Part shown: positions 1 through 11,925 of the stretch, in pieces
Layout: every line of letters starts with the position of its first letter
Position numbering within the stretch: the first letter of the stretch is position 1
Translations under genes and position numbers: made by a program
From: Trebouxia sp. TZW2008
Lineage: Eukaryota; Chlorophyta; Trebouxiophyceae; Trebouxiales; Trebouxiaceae
Direction of reading: 5' to 3'
Assembly (NCBI GenBank): GCA_002118135.1
Contig: BDIU01000217.1
Span: 62,001-126,000, forward strand
DNA: 64,000 nucleotides
Notes under the pieces: model-generated
Told to the model about the DNA's origin: nothing
What the model saw: the letters and a program-made list of their open reading frames with translations, nothing else
The model's database searches: none

Positions 1-352
1 AGCAGAGCTTTGCAACTCCGAGCTTCAAACGCTGCCTGGGAACCGCCTTGCACAGGGCCAAAAGGGCCGCGGCTTTTTTTTCTGCCCTCACTGCGGCTTT
101 GAAACTTTAAACCTGTCGAAGTATGCCATGCCTACATTACGGTCCGTGCGTCAGGTGGTCGATGTCAGCGATCAAAAGCCACGCTTTTCGCTGCGGGCTC
201 GCTGGACGACAATTCTTGGAGCCTTGCACACGCTGTGCTTGCCACTGGATGCTTGCAGCTGCGTTTGACCTAACCGGCTCGTAACATAGGTCAACTAGCG
301 GCTTTTGCGGCCTGCATCAGGCGGAGTCTCGACTAATCAGAATGTCGATGCT
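1..352. other. upstream region of the first GT49-like gene
   Basis: No coding exon can be supported here. The stretch runs up to the first in-frame ATG of the gene at 353 and presumably holds its promoter and 5' UTR, or the end of a gene outside the window. A run of T at about 74-81 is the only obvious low-complexity tract. No convincing TATA box was seen. Confidence 0.3.
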
Positions 353-3300
353 ATGTACCCTTCCTCCTTGGGCAGTAAGTGCAGAATAGCTGTTGCAGCT
401 TCGACGATCAACCAGCCTCGATCAAGCACCCCGGCCAGCTTCATAGCGTGTATGACTGACTCAGTCACGCAGATCATCGTACTCTTGGTGTTGCTTGCCA
501 CCTGCCAAGGTCGACGACATTTTCGCAGCGACAGCGGCATAAGCAGCCAGGGTGACAGTGGCCTGCCAAGCCAGCAAGCAGCATGCACTGATGCCATACC
601 AAAGCTGATTCATGAGCAGTCATGGCAGAGCTCAAGGCCCAGATGCAGCTCAGACATTACACTGGTCACACATCTATCATCAAGTTGGTAAGATTCCCAT
701 GCAAAGCACATTTAAGAATCAAGCTCTGGCCCCTGTTGAATGTCTTTGTGTTCCAGGCTGGTGTCTCTGAGTTCCCTGTGTGTGACATGGAAAGGATGGA
801 TTTCAGCTGCTGTTCATCTCCCTTCTGGTGCAGATCATGCTTCTGTGCTGTCAGATCTGAGTCAGTGGCATGCTGATCTTGATATCATTGGTAAGCTTCC
901 AATCAGGTTGGCATGCCTCGTATGTAGCTGATGCTAAGCAAAGTTGCGAAAACCTTATCTGAGCAGCAAATGAAGCAAGGCACAAAGCTGTATTGTTGTG
1001 CAGTGACAGTTCACAGCGTTCCTGTATGGTTTTGCAGATGCCTGTGCACTAGACTTGTCAGTCTTCTCCAGCAAAGATGACTTACAGAATGAAGCAGCTG
1101 TACATGAGCCTGCTAATAGCTTGCGCAACAGAGCACTGGCCATGGCCACAGCAGAGGTGAACTTTAGCAGCAGTGGTATTGCAGGCAGTGCTATACTGTC
1201 TCAAGTTGGGCTGCAATGATGCATGTGCCACCGTGGCCAATGCAGAAAAGATAGTCTGTGTCACAAACTCACACAAAATGTGCAGAAGTCTGATGCAAAT
1301 GCTGCGACTTTGCTGCTGACAGCAGTCTGCTTCAAAGCTTCTGTCTTTTCAGTCATGCGCAGGTGCGACAGTATTTGCATTGACAGCTGCCAAATACCTG
1401 GCAGTAGTTTTTGGAGCTTTGTGTCCCCAACACAACACGCCTCTCAAGCAGTCTTTTGCAATGCAGATGGTTTTGCCGATTGACGTGGACTTCTTGGTGA
1501 GTAATCATCTGAGTGAAACAGATAGTGTGCAGCAGTTGTTGAGGTGGGCAGCTGCTGGTGCAGCTTCTGTCATTCCAGCTTGGCAGATGACTGCTGATTC
1601 AGCTGCTAGTCAACAGCACGCCACAAAATTGGTGACAGGTACTGCCAGCAGGGTTTGCAATGCACAGAAGGCGCTCACTCATTGCAAAACCTGTTCTGAT
1701 GTAATGATGTGTGTTCAAAGAGGTACCAATGACATTGTTTTGCTTGCGTCTGCAGCTGAGAAACCATTTCACATTTGCTGTTGTCCCAAGTAAATTACAG
1801 CTCAACCCAAGGCAATGTGACTGCTGTTGTCATCTGTGTGCCTCCACCTGCGGTCAGCAACAAGACCAGGACTTGCGCAATATGTCAGCTCGTTGTTTGC
1901 CTGGCCACCGATGTGGGTCAGACAGTATGCATGCAAAATGACATACTGTGTTAGTCATGAACCCTCATGTGTTGCTCCCCAGCAGTCTCAGTGCAAAGCA
2001 GCTATGAAATGAATCAGACCTCATGCTGTGCAATCCTTCCGTCTGCATCAGTGACGTTGATCACCACTTTTCTGTGTTGTGCAAGCTTGTTCTCCGGATG
2101 GGGACGTTGCTTGGGCAGAAATCAAGGCCCAGCTGACAGAAAGCGTCCAAAGCAGTACTGTCACAGCATTTGTATGCTTCTGCCAAACTGCCTTCTCTGA
2201 ATGTTATTGTTGACTGAACAGGGCCAAAATCTCAGCTGACAGAAGCAGTCCGAAGGGGTGCTGTCACCTCATGGCAGAATGGCTCACAGTCCGCCAGCAG
2301 ACTAGACTACTGGCTGCATAGCGATGCATGGTATGGAGTTGATTTCACAGCAGTAAGTCTTGCTTCTTGTCTGAGCAGCTGTTTACCAGCAAATGAGATT
2401 ACTGGCGGCAAAGTGATGCCTGGTGAAAATCAATTCCACAGCAGTAAGTGCTGCTTCCTTTCTGTGAGTAGCTTGTGCAGTTTGAGCTATTGCTAGCCCA
2501 GGGTTTGCTGCACACCCAAACTGTCTTAAAATTGATACACTGGAAATCTCGTCTGCACCAACTGACAGCAAAGGATAGCTGTGCACCTCCAAAGTCTCAA
2601 GCATTTGCAGCCAGTTGATTATACTCGTCACAAGCACACGTATTGTCACATTGGCAGCATGTGACCTTTTGGTGCTGAAGATAGCATTGATGCCGTAAGC
2701 ATTACAACTTTTAAGCTATGCAACACTGGGCCATGTCAGCATCCTGCACTCCTTTGTTTGCCATGTGTGTGTGATGATGAGCTTTTGTATGCCCGGCCTA
2801 CCAACAATGCACTAGTGGCACTGCTTTCATTCTGAGGCACTCCATAGCCCACAAGTGTACCCGGGTACCGGTGGCCCATGATCAGATCTTCAGCACGCCT
2901 GCTTGAATGCTGCATAGCTTATTCCTGCCATGTCTGCCGTTGATCCAGATTCATATGCGTCTACAGGGATACGGACCCCTGGTGGTCGTGTCCAAGAAAG
3001 CGGTCCCCTGGTTTGATGAGCGCATACATGACGGTGGTCTAGGCAGGCAGATGCACCTGGAACATATGCATGCAAAGGGGCTGGGCTTTGTTGTGCACCC
3101 TGATGCCTTTGTAGTACAACAGCCTGCAGTCAGCAGTACCGGGCAACAGGATGCAGGACAGTTGCAGCAAGCTGCAGTCAGCAGCATTGTATATCATGAC
3201 CCAGGACAGCTGCCGCAAGCAGACTCAGACTTAGCTGGACGCACCAGTTCCAAGCAATGGCAGCAAGCAGATGTGAGTACTGACGCCAGCAGTTGACTGT

Positions 3301-3994
3301 GGTTTGCAGCTTTTGGAAGCGGCCTCCATGTTGATTTAGGGATCACACTTCTCTGACTTGTGCAAAGTTGACAATGCCCAACTGTTGCGTTTGTCCCTCT
3401 GCAGTTGTTGAAGCCACCTGAAACCTTTTAGGGTTCTCACTCCATATCATGACATCAGAATCCTTGCAGTAGTTAGAATGGGTCAGCAACACCGACTGCT
3501 CCTGTGAAAGGACAGTGCAGATTTGTTGCTTGCAGGTTTTCCTTACTGCAATTGTCTGCATATTGGCCCTGATTGAGAGGATTGATGCAAGGGTCAAAAT
3601 GGGGTCATAATTTCCACTTGCGTACGGACATGCACTACTTTATGCTTGACATGCACAATAGCTGCAACATCTCACAGATCAAAGCAACCCTCACACAGAT
3701 TGCCCGCTAAACAGCAACAGCCACATGCTAATCAATCAGTTTCACAATTACTATCGGCGTATTTGCAACCAGTGCTCCAAAGCTGCTCAAATGTCACTCA
3801 AAGCAACGTTTTTTTTTCAATTGCAGGCCGATTTGACAGAGCTTATCCATCAGCAGCTGCTGCAGGGAACATACAAGCCTGCTGCCTACTACACCCCTTG
3901 CAGCGATCAAGATGTTTCTCCTGCAGATGTGTCCCCGCAAAAGCGTCAAGAATGCTCTGAAGCAGAAGCTCAAGGTGCTGGTGCCCGCAATTGA
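353..3994 (+). CDS. LARGE-type glycosyltransferase, GT49-like (paralogue 1)
   Basis: Predicted Golgi type II glycosyltransferase of the LARGE/GT49 family (Glyco_transf_49), which transfers sugars from nucleotide donors onto glycans. Exons: 353-687, 757-890, 1038-1156, 1467-1638, 2222-2352, 2967-3272, 3827-3994; phases close to a 454-aa protein. Residues about 37-51 form a short hydrophobic signal-anchor candidate. The metal-binding DxD is seen as LPIDVDFLV (D202-D204). The C-terminal half has the family block VSKKAVPWFDER, and the end of exon 6 is Gln-rich with an internal repeat. It matches the gene at 7300-11535 exon by exon: exons 3 and 4 are 119 and 172 nt in both. Exon 5 is the least conserved. 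Start: first in-frame ATG. The acceptor substrate cannot be told from sequence. Partial copies of exon 5 flank it in the introns. Confidence 0.82.
2110..2449. repeat. partial copies of GT49-like gene 1 exon 5
   Basis: Exon 5 is 2222-2352. Its 5' part (GGCC...CAGCTGACAGAA) recurs diverged at about 2120-2175 in the upstream intron. Its 3' part with the splice donor (TACTGGC...CACAGCAGTAAG) recurs at about 2399-2449 in the downstream intron. Only 2222-2352 is open in the phase demanded by its neighbours. Confidence 0.7.
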
Positions 3995-4515
3995 CTGGCA
4001 ATCACATTGCAGCATGATGATGAACTCAAGCATCACGTTTTGCAGCATGATGATGAATTGATTCGATACGCTTTGCAGCATGATGATGATTACAGTCATA
4101 CATTTTGCAGCATGATGATAATTACAATCAATACGCTTTCTAGCATACATTGCTAGGTGTGCAGATATCCTGTCTTGCTAGGCAGGGGTGACTTGAGCGT
4201 CATAATAAGGACTCTTGTTGTTCAATCTATCGGCATCCAGACAGCCCTCATGCCTGGGCTGAGAAAGCATGAGCAAAATACTTTGAGCTCGCTGTGATGT
4301 GCCAAGGCAACTATTGAGGCAGTTATGACCATTGCCTTGAACACCTGACAGAAGACGCGTGTGATGGCTTTGATTGTGCCATGTCTACAGGCAGGGTTTG
4401 GTAGTCGCATCATGCTGGCATGCATCACAAAATGCATGAAAGGCTGTCTTTGGCATGTCAGGAAAGTTCCCATCCACCACCATCGCAGGCTATGACATTT
4501 AACTTGTGCCTGCAG
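3995..4515. other. spacer between GT49-like gene 1 and the beta-helix gene
   Basis: It holds the 3' minisatellite and, towards 4200-4515, presumably the promoter and a short first exon of the next gene. The exon at 4516 needs an upstream exon ending in phase 1. ATGs near 4363 and 4420 exist, but I could not choose among them. Confidence 0.35.
4009..4135. repeat. minisatellite, about 33-nt unit, 4 copies
   Basis: Four head-to-tail units share the core TTTGCAGCATGATGAT, each followed by a more variable A/T-rich half. The array begins 15 bases after the stop codon of the first GT49-like gene, so it would lie in its 3' UTR. Confidence 0.8.
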
Positions 4516-6553
4516 AAAAAAAACCTAGGATATCAGCTTTGTGGGGAGTGCACAGGGAGTTATTCAACTCAGCTGGCCAACTCAGAGATTGGTCAAGGGC
4601 TGGCTACAGGGCTGGAAAGGCACCCATACCTCAAGCACCTGCCTGGTCTGACCTCATCTTGGACTGGCATGCAGCTGGTGATGGTGTGACTGATGACACA
4701 CAGGTACAGGCAGATTTGCCAATGTGATCTATCTCATGGCTGTTGACCTTGCAGTCCTGCTTGTCTGTTTGCTTGTCTGCTCTGACTGGCAGCTTGAGCT
4801 GCTTGTGTATGTTGGAAAGATGTGCACCGCAGTCAAAGAGTAAAGCTGCTGCAAAGCATGCTGCTGCAGATTGTAAATTACTTTGCATGTTTGCCACCAC
4901 TTTGGAAGCCTGACTTTTACACAGCATGGTTTCACTTGTGTTTCCTGTTGTCATCAACAGGAGCTTTGCACATGTGGCATGAGGGCGTGATTGCATGCCT
5001 TTCACCATGTGCTGCATTGTACAAGCAAACACTGCGTTTGCTTATGGACATTCAGCAAACTGGACAAGTACAATCAGCAGCTGAGTGGACACAGGACACT
5101 GACAACAGACACACTGTATGACATGGTTGACATGCAGAACAAACACTGAGATATTTATCTGCAGGCTCTGAAACGCGCCATTGAGCTCAGCCCTGAGGGA
5201 AGTGTATTGTACTTGCCAGAAGGTAAATACAGAATCACAGAAATGATCAACATCACCAAATCAGTCATCCTGCGGGGCGCTGGCCCATCTCAGAGCATCC
5301 TGTACTTCCCCTTCTCCCTTACTGAAGTCTATGGCAACACCCCAGATCCTGTCACAGGCTACTCACAGTGGGCATTTCGGCCAGGGTTCATCAATTTCCT
5401 AGGGATTGACCCGATTGAACCAAGGACCCTCTTGGCACATGTGGTCAGGGGAGCTTTTAAAGGGGATAAAGAACTCAGCCATGGGGGTTGGGTGAAGCCA
5501 GGGTTGCGTCCTAGGGTGGGAGACTGGGTCAGGCTTGTGCAGAGTGACCTTGGCACAGGCGACAGCCCAGCATCACAGCAAACCCTACCTGGTCAAGCGT
5601 TGGTGCAATCCCATAGCCTCATTGAGCACCTGTATGGCGGCTGGCAAGTCATGTCACCTGATGCTCCTCCCCACGTGTATGCTGGCGAGCTACAAGGCAC
5701 CCAGTATGCTGCACAACTGATGGCTAAGCTCAGCAGTGTTAGTGAGGACACCATCAGCCTGGACCGTGAGCTTCCCTTTGATATACATACTCATTGGCAC
5801 CCTGAGATACATACAGTGCTGGCTAGCTTGAGAGAGGCTGGTGTTGAGGATTTGACAATTGACTTTGCTGAGGCGCAGTATGGCGGTCACTTCAAGGAAG
5901 TTGGGTACAATGCCTTGTACATGAGTGCAGCGCATGATTGCTGGGTAAGGAATGTACACATCATCAATGCTGACTATGCAGTCGGGATGAACGGAACTCA
6001 CTTTTGCACGCTGGACAATCTCAGCATCTATGACAGCTTTGACCGTGGTGGCGGGCATCATGGCATTGATGTCAGCTATGGTGCAGACAATCTGATCAAA
6101 GACTTTTCCATCTACAAGCAGTTTCTGCATGACATTAGCATAGAGTGGTACACCCATGGGAATGTCTTTGTTAACGGTTCTGGTTTGGACCTGAATCTAG
6201 ATCACCATAGAGGTGCCCCTTTTGGCAATCTGTTTACTAATCTTGACTTTGGCAAGGGAACCAGGCCTTTTGCAAGCAGTGGTGCTCATGGTAGGGGAGC
6301 CCATTCAGGCGCTTACAATACATTTTGGAACATGCTGAGCAGAGATTGTTGGGCATACCCCTTTGAGGATTTTGGACATGAACTGACTTTTGCTGGTGCA
6401 TTGGCTGATACACCATGCGCAGATCCTGAAATGCAGGCGCTCCAGGGTCTGATGTTTCCATTCAGCTTGTATGATGCTATGAAAACCAAGATTGGTCATC
6501 AAACAACTGTGTCAAGGCATGCAAGGCACCTGACAAGCAGCTTCAAGTCATAG
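4516..6553 (+). CDS. pectate-lyase-superfamily / right-handed beta-helix protein (N-terminus incomplete)
   Basis: Member of the Pectate_lyase_3 / GH55-like beta-helix group, acting on or binding polysaccharide; the substrate is unknown. Exons seen: 4516-4703 and 5165-6553 (intron 4704-5164, phase 0), giving about 525 codons. Exon 1 encodes the entry motif WHAAGDGVTDDTQ, followed after splicing by ALKRAIE and VLYLPEGKYRI, the typical first helical rungs. Repeated short strand patterns (for example NVHIINADYAVGMNG and NTFWNMLSRDCW) support the parallel beta-helix. The first coding exon, probably a secretion signal, lies upstream and was not resolved; the acceptor at 4515 is in phase 1. It ends with TAG at 6551-6553. 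The gene sits between two GT49-like glycosyltransferases on the same strand, suggesting a glycan or cell-wall role, which is inference only. Confidence 0.85.
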
Positions 6554-7299
6554 TGAAGTGGCTGCTTTTACTGTGCAGCATCAATAAATTGTGCATGTTC
6601 ACCAGTCAGTTTGGAAGTGCAGCGGAGTTATGGATATTCATTTGCTCTTTTGCTACTAAGTTTATGCAAAGTCAGGCAGCTAATTTACGTGCTGTAGCAG
6701 CTTGCCCACAAACAAGAAAGACTTTGTATTTCAATCAAATAGCTAGTGCCCACAATCATTGAATGCATTTCTCGCAGCCCTGCTAAATTAGCAGTGCCGA
6801 CTGTTTCTGATGCAACATCAGGCACACGTTTGCCTGACTATCATTGTTGTCAACAACAATGGTAGTGAAACAGCGGCTGCTGTACGCTGCGCATCTTGTA
6901 GTACTGTCTCAAGAACCCTGTTGAGACAGTACAGTCAAAAACAGATGTCAAGTTCGACAAGGGTGCATGCTGCCGTGCACAAGTGATTGCACCTGACATG
7001 CTGCAAGTGGGTGATGCATGTCTCGCCCGTAACGCCAGCACTGGCATCTCATTCAAAAGTCAAAGCAGCAGGCGCAGGTTCCTCAATACCTGTCCGAGGC
7101 TACCACTCAGCATGATGATGAACAAAGCCTACAACGCGTTTGAGATTGAATGTCGCAATTGCTTTCACCTGGCCTATGAGAAGCTGTCATGCACTGGTGC
7201 ACGAAGCATGCACCGTGATCCGACACATGCAACCTCGTGTCGAGCAACCGGCGTTCAACGGTTTGACATTGCTGCGATCCGCAAACCACCGTTCAAAAG
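6554..7299. other. spacer between beta-helix gene and GT49-like gene 2
   Basis: No supported exon. It holds AATAAA at about 6583-6588, a short inverted repeat at about 6843-6860 (ATTGTTGT and ACAACAAT) and a perfect 12-bp hairpin at 6901-6932. The right part is presumably the promoter or leader of the gene starting at 7300. Confidence 0.35.
6901..6932. promoter_or_regulatory. perfect 12-bp inverted repeat, 8-nt loop
   Basis: GTACTGTCTCAA, an 8-nt spacer, then TTGAGACAGTAC. It lies about 370 bases upstream of the GT49-like gene 2 start. It could be an RNA hairpin in a leader or a binding site for a dimeric regulator; the sequence does not decide. Confidence 0.5.
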
Positions 7300-10200
7300 A
7301 TGCGCAGCTTTTCAACAGCAGGAGCTCTGCGTAAGGGCCAAATTCGCAAGGAACTTGATGGACTTGACTGCTTGCATGCAGCGTTGACCCTGCTTATTTG
7401 TCGCGCAGGCCTGGGCTGCATCCTCACTGTTTGCGTCTGGATGACAAACTTTGCACACGGGAGCCTGGTCTCAGACGAGGCGTCACGAATCATCGGACAG
7501 CAGGATGCAGCCTTGTTGCGTCACTCTTCAGCTTGTGATGCCTGGCTGCCAGACCTCATGAAGATCAAGGTATGGAGAAGCTCCGGCAGTCGTTGCCAAC
7601 AGGACATCACAGTGACAACGCAGCTGTCTATGGACAGGTACACGAAGATATCAAGCTCTTACGCTGCAGACCTTGTTGAATGGCTCAATCGACATGTTGC
7701 AATGTTCAAATGCATGTGTCTGACGTCTACAGCAGTCTGTGCACTTAATGCCTCTACTAGTATGCCAGCTTTTCTTTGTGATTTCTTTGGCAAGCACGAA
7801 GTCATCATGGAACCGCCACTGTCCTGCATGCTTGCATGATGATACTTCATTCATAGACAGTCATGCTGATTGGCTATACGCCCTGTGAGGAGTAGTTGAT
7901 GCACTTGCACTTCATCAAAGAAGTTACTTGCTGCAGAATCCAAAGGCATGCATGCTCCTGCGGTCAGCATGTGATAGTGTCTGCGTGCGTCCTTGAAGTC
8001 AATCAGCTTGAGTTTTGAGGAACCTGAGTTTTGAGGATTGAGGAACCTGCAGGACAGCTGTCTCTCAAGTCATGCCCTTGCAAGACAGCTATAGCACTTG
8101 CTGTACTGTCGCAAGTTAATGACATGCAATGTGACTTTGCCTTCAGGCTTGACATGCTGGAGCGTCTGTGTCTGACGTGGCATGGCTGGGTCTCAGCTGC
8201 AGTGTATCAGCACGCACATCCGAACAGCCACTCAAGCCACCTCCACCTTGCAGTTGCAAAGCTGGATGACCTACATTTGCAATTTGAGCAAAATGGTATA
8301 CTAAAATGATTACCTTAACCAAATCCGCACATGGCAGTCTCTTCCTTGGACTCTTGTGCAATTGCTCTATTCATATGCATGCAGGCAGACATGCACTGCG
8401 TTTACGAGAATTGCATTTGTCTTTCATTTCCTGGAGTTCATCAAGCTAAGTTTTGTCCCTGCATGTCACATCTCATATCTGTGAAGCCCGATGCATAAAA
8501 GTAGTCTCACCTGTTAAGTATCCACGCATCATGCCAGAATCTGACAGTTCTGTTGGGCTGGGCAAGTGTCAAGTCTGGAAAGCCCCTTGCAAGCTGCTTT
8601 TGAGCCCACCTTTATCCTCCGCGCCTTCCAGCTCACCCCAACCCGTAAGATCTGACACGTGCCGCATATTGCACAACAAAGCATGTCCTGCCTGCTTTAG
8701 CATTGCAAGCATCAATAACGGGTTTCGGCGTTTCATGTCTTGCTATGACTTGCATGCAGCCAAGTGCCACATAGCTCATGTGGGCTCAGCAAGTCTAGTG
8801 TTCCACATTCTGACGCAAAGAGCATGCAGGCAAATGTCACCTGAACATATCAGTGCCAAATTCATGCAGGCAAATGTCACCTGGACATGATGCTGTACAC
8901 CCCTCAGGGGCCCCCACCCCCTCACCACCACTTCATGCACCCCTTGAATGCCCTGAGAAACAAAGCCATTGCAGCCGCACAGACTGAGGTGTGTCAATCA
9001 CACAAAGCTACTGCATGCAATGCTTACAACATCCCTGACTGCTTCAAGGCACATTTACGCTTTACCATGCTGGCGTATGGTTGTCAAAAGGAGTCTGACA
9101 GGCTTGTTATTATAATTTGATCAGTGCGGCATACCTGACTGGTCAGCTTGTAGCGGCAGCCACAAGTAAACTTGCATTTCTCGTTTACTCATTGCAGGTC
9201 TGCCTGCATGCATATGAATATAGCAATTGCACAGGAGTGAAAGGGCAGCAACAAGTGCACTCTGCTTCAGCGCTGGCATGATGGCATGCGGTTGGCAGCT
9301 GCTTGTTCTGCCAATAAGAAGCTGTGTGGTTGTCCCACATACATGGTCTTCTCACTCCTCTTTTGCGTGTAGATCTGACTTACTTTGAGAAGGTTTCTAC
9401 GTTGCTATGACAGTGAGAGCTTGTGTACTTTGGTGTGTGCAGGTATTGCTGCTGTTGGATGTGGACTTCATGATCAGCAGCTCACTGAATGAGGTTCAGC
9501 ATAGCAGCTGGCTCTATAGTGTAGTGTCTCAAGGCTTGCTGGTGGTTCTTCCTGCCTTTGAGCCTGTGAACCATGACTCACACAGTCAAGAAGCCATCAT
9601 CAGAGCATGTCAAGGTGAGCACATCACATTACAGACCACACAGAACACCTGTGCTGGCAGTCAGTCAGCAGCTGTGTGGTTAAGCAAGGCATGCTGGTGG
9701 TTCTGTCTGCCTTTGATTAGGCTGGTGATGACTCACACAGTCAGGAAGCCATCATCAGAGCATGTCAAGGTGAGCACATGGCATGACAAAGCCAAACAAA
9801 CTAGCTGTAGTGGCAGTCACACAACAGCTCTTTGAACGGCATTCAGCACAAGCAATTGGCTGTACACTGAAGTTTGCCAAGGCGTACTTGTATTGCTGCC
9901 TGCCTGTTCAATGCAAGTGTGCAACGTTTGCAGGTGGCAAAGCTGAAGCCCTAGCAGGAGTAGGGCAGGGGCTGCTGCAGCCCTTCCACGTGAACCGCTT
10001 TGCAGCAGGCCATAACGCAACAGATTTTCCGCGCTGGCTGGCCTCAGATGAACTCTTTGATGTGCAATATAATATGGTAAGCAGTTTGAGCTGATATAGG
10101 CATGTGCAGGATGTTATCCAGACTGTGTCCTGTGAGGGAAGTTACAGTCTGCCTGGACACAGTGCATCAGACTTCACTGACTAAATGGCCACAGACGAGC

Positions 10201-11535
10201 TTTACAGTGAGCGGTACCCTGTGGTGAGCATTCAGGACTTATAGCCCAGGGCTTCTTATACTAGGGGCATCTGTAGAGTACTACACCCATGCTTTTGTAC
10301 ACAAAGAGGGTGCTTTCTGCCTGGGCATAGTACCCAAGAATTCCCTCTGTGGCTGGCCACAGGTGAGCTCTACATTGCCAAATGTTCAACGGCAAGCAAG
10401 AACAGGCATCATAAGCACAGCGGCAAAAGAGCACGCATTCTGGCATAGAGCTAGGTGTGTGTGGCACAAGTCCTGCCTTGAAAGGCCAGTTTGTCTGCAT
10501 CAAGTTGTGCATAGGCTCATCACACTTGAGGTATGTTGGTATTGTGTTACTAGCAGGACTGTCAGAGTGTGCCCAGCCGACTACGTATGTACATGTGCCT
10601 AAGAGTCCGTTGCCTTCGCATGACAAGCGCTTCATTGACTATCATAAAGAGACCATAAAGCGGTGCACATCCAGACCATGCACCATGGGTGTGCAGCTTT
10701 TCATTCAAATTGATCACAGGGCTTTTGAGCCCAATGTGTTAGTGCTCAGGAGCCTTGTGAACTGGTATGACAAATGCTTCACAGGGTACTTTGAAAATGA
10801 CGTGGCGCACTCAGACCATGCACCACATGGTCTCAGCTTTTGCCAACTCAACAATCCTGATGCAGGAGTTGGAATCGTGTATGATCATGTGAATGCAGGG
10901 TTTTGAGCCGTATGTGATTGTGTCCAAGAGCCTGGTCCCTTGGTATGATGAACGCTTCACTGGCTACCTTGAAGACAAGGTGGTGCATATACAGACCATG
11001 CATCACATGGGCTTCCAGTTTGCAGTACATCCAACTGCCTTTGTGGCCCATTACCCGCACCCTGACTCCCAAGACCAGGCCCTTGTCAAGTCTACAAGAC
11101 TCATGGACGAGGTAACAGACTGAGGCTTTGCTCACTACTTGGCCCCTCACCAAGTCAACTAGTTTGATGCATGAGGTCAATCAATAGCAGGCAGGCTTAG
11201 CTTTGGTGGTGCATTACCCGCATCCTGACTCCCAAGACCAAGCCCTCGTGAAGTCAGCAAGACTCATGGACGAGGTGAGACAACATTGACTCACTGAGCT
11301 GAAATTTGAAGAATTTTTCCAACAGGTTGTCCTTTACCAGCTGCTGCATGCACAGCAGCAGTTCCAGCCTGCTGCATACAGATACAAAGAGATTTTTCTT
11401 GAAGCTGCTGCTGCATGGATGCTTCTTAGCTGCATACCCTTTTGGCTGCACTGTACTTTGCTGCCTGCACTTTCAAGGGATAGGGGACGAAGCACATGCA
11501 GAATGGCTGCTGCAGTTCGACTGCTGCCAACCTAA
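7300..11535 (+). CDS. LARGE-type glycosyltransferase, GT49-like (paralogue 2)
   Basis: Second Golgi-type GT49-like glycosyltransferase. Exons: 7300-7637, 8147-8295, 8870-8988, 9443-9614, 9934-10076, 10899-11111, 11326-11535; phases close to 447 aa. Residues about 22-48 form a hydrophobic signal-anchor. The DxD is LLLLDVDFM (D208-D210). Downstream are the family blocks AAGHNATDFPRWL and FEPYVIVSKSLVPWYDER, and a His-containing segment FVAHYPHPDS. Exon 3 carries a Pro/His-rich insertion before HPLNALRNKA. The last exon starts well (VVLYQLLHAQQQFQPAAY, matching paralogue 1) but then becomes compositionally odd. A further splice to downstream exons near 11.6-12.2 kb is possible, so the C-terminus is the weak point. 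Several exons have degenerate duplicates in the neighbouring introns. Confidence 0.82.
8823..8886 (+). repeat. duplicated acceptor region of GT49-like gene 2 exon 3
   Basis: CATGCAGGCAAATGTCACCTG occurs twice (about 8823-8844 and 8863-8883). The second copy provides the acceptor used for exon 3 (8870). The first continues differently, so it is an upstream decoy acceptor. Confidence 0.75.
9530..9785 (+). repeat. tandem partial duplicate of GT49-like gene 2 exon 4
   Basis: The 3' half of exon 4 plus its donor (about 9530-9624) is repeated at about 9685-9780, including GAAGCCATCATCAGAGCATG and the GTGAGCACA donor. The downstream copy carries a TAG in the exon frame and has no acceptor of its own, so it is taken as a ghost exon. 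Confidence 0.8.
10150..10225 (+). repeat. degenerate copy of the 3' end of GT49-like gene 2 exon 5
   Basis: Around 10182-10222 a short reading MATDELYSERYPVV resembles WLASDELFDVQYNMV of exon 5 (9934-10076). It is isolated by stops and lacks a good frame connection. Confidence 0.45.
10570..11285 (+). repeat. four copies of GT49-like gene 2 exon 6 (one intact)
   Basis: The intact exon is 10899-11111. Upstream are two decayed copies: about 10570-10716 (stops and frameshifts; shares GTGCACATCCAGACCATGCA with the intact exon) and about 10717-10866 (reading FEPNVLVLRSLVNWYDKCF, then diverging). Downstream, 11200-11280 repeats the exon end, including CCCGCATCCTGACTCCCAAG and a GTGAG donor. Only the central copy has both splice sites and an open frame in phase. 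Confidence 0.85.
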
Positions 11536-11925
11536 TTTGCGCCTTGGCTCTTTAAATGTTCCTTTTGCTGCACTGCGGTGTCACGACACTGTGATTCTGG
11601 TGCCTGCAGATTCAGGCCATGGGAGATGGAGCACGTGCAGAAATGGCTGCTGGAGTGTATCTGCCACCCACCAGATTTGCACCCTGTCATGCGCCGTACA
11701 AACTTCCTGCCACTACAGGCTTTGTGCAAGGATGCACCACCTCTGGCACACTTGACCAGTCAGGTGCAGCGAGTCAGCAATTTGTCATGCATGACACAAT
11801 AAGTTTTCTGAACTGCAATGTGCTGTGCTGTTTTGCTGTAAAAGCAATTGTCAACTTTCTGTCAACACAGGCTTTGTGCAAAGCTGCACCACTTTTGGCA
11901 CACATGACCAATCAGGTAAGTACAG
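11464..11925 (+). repeat. paired degenerate duplicates 3' of GT49-like gene 2
   Basis: About 11470-11545 and 11605-11690 are similar (GGGACGAAGCACATGCAGAAT versus GGAGATGGAGCACGTGCAGAA). A second pair, about 11719-11765 and 11868-11915, shares GGCTTTGTGCAA and GGCACAC..TGACCA.TCAGGT. They look like additional exons of the upstream gene or their ghosts. A further candidate exon is 12109-12171 (reading TYQLRGCMRRDDAGSHWEK, followed by GTAGTC). Confidence 0.5.
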
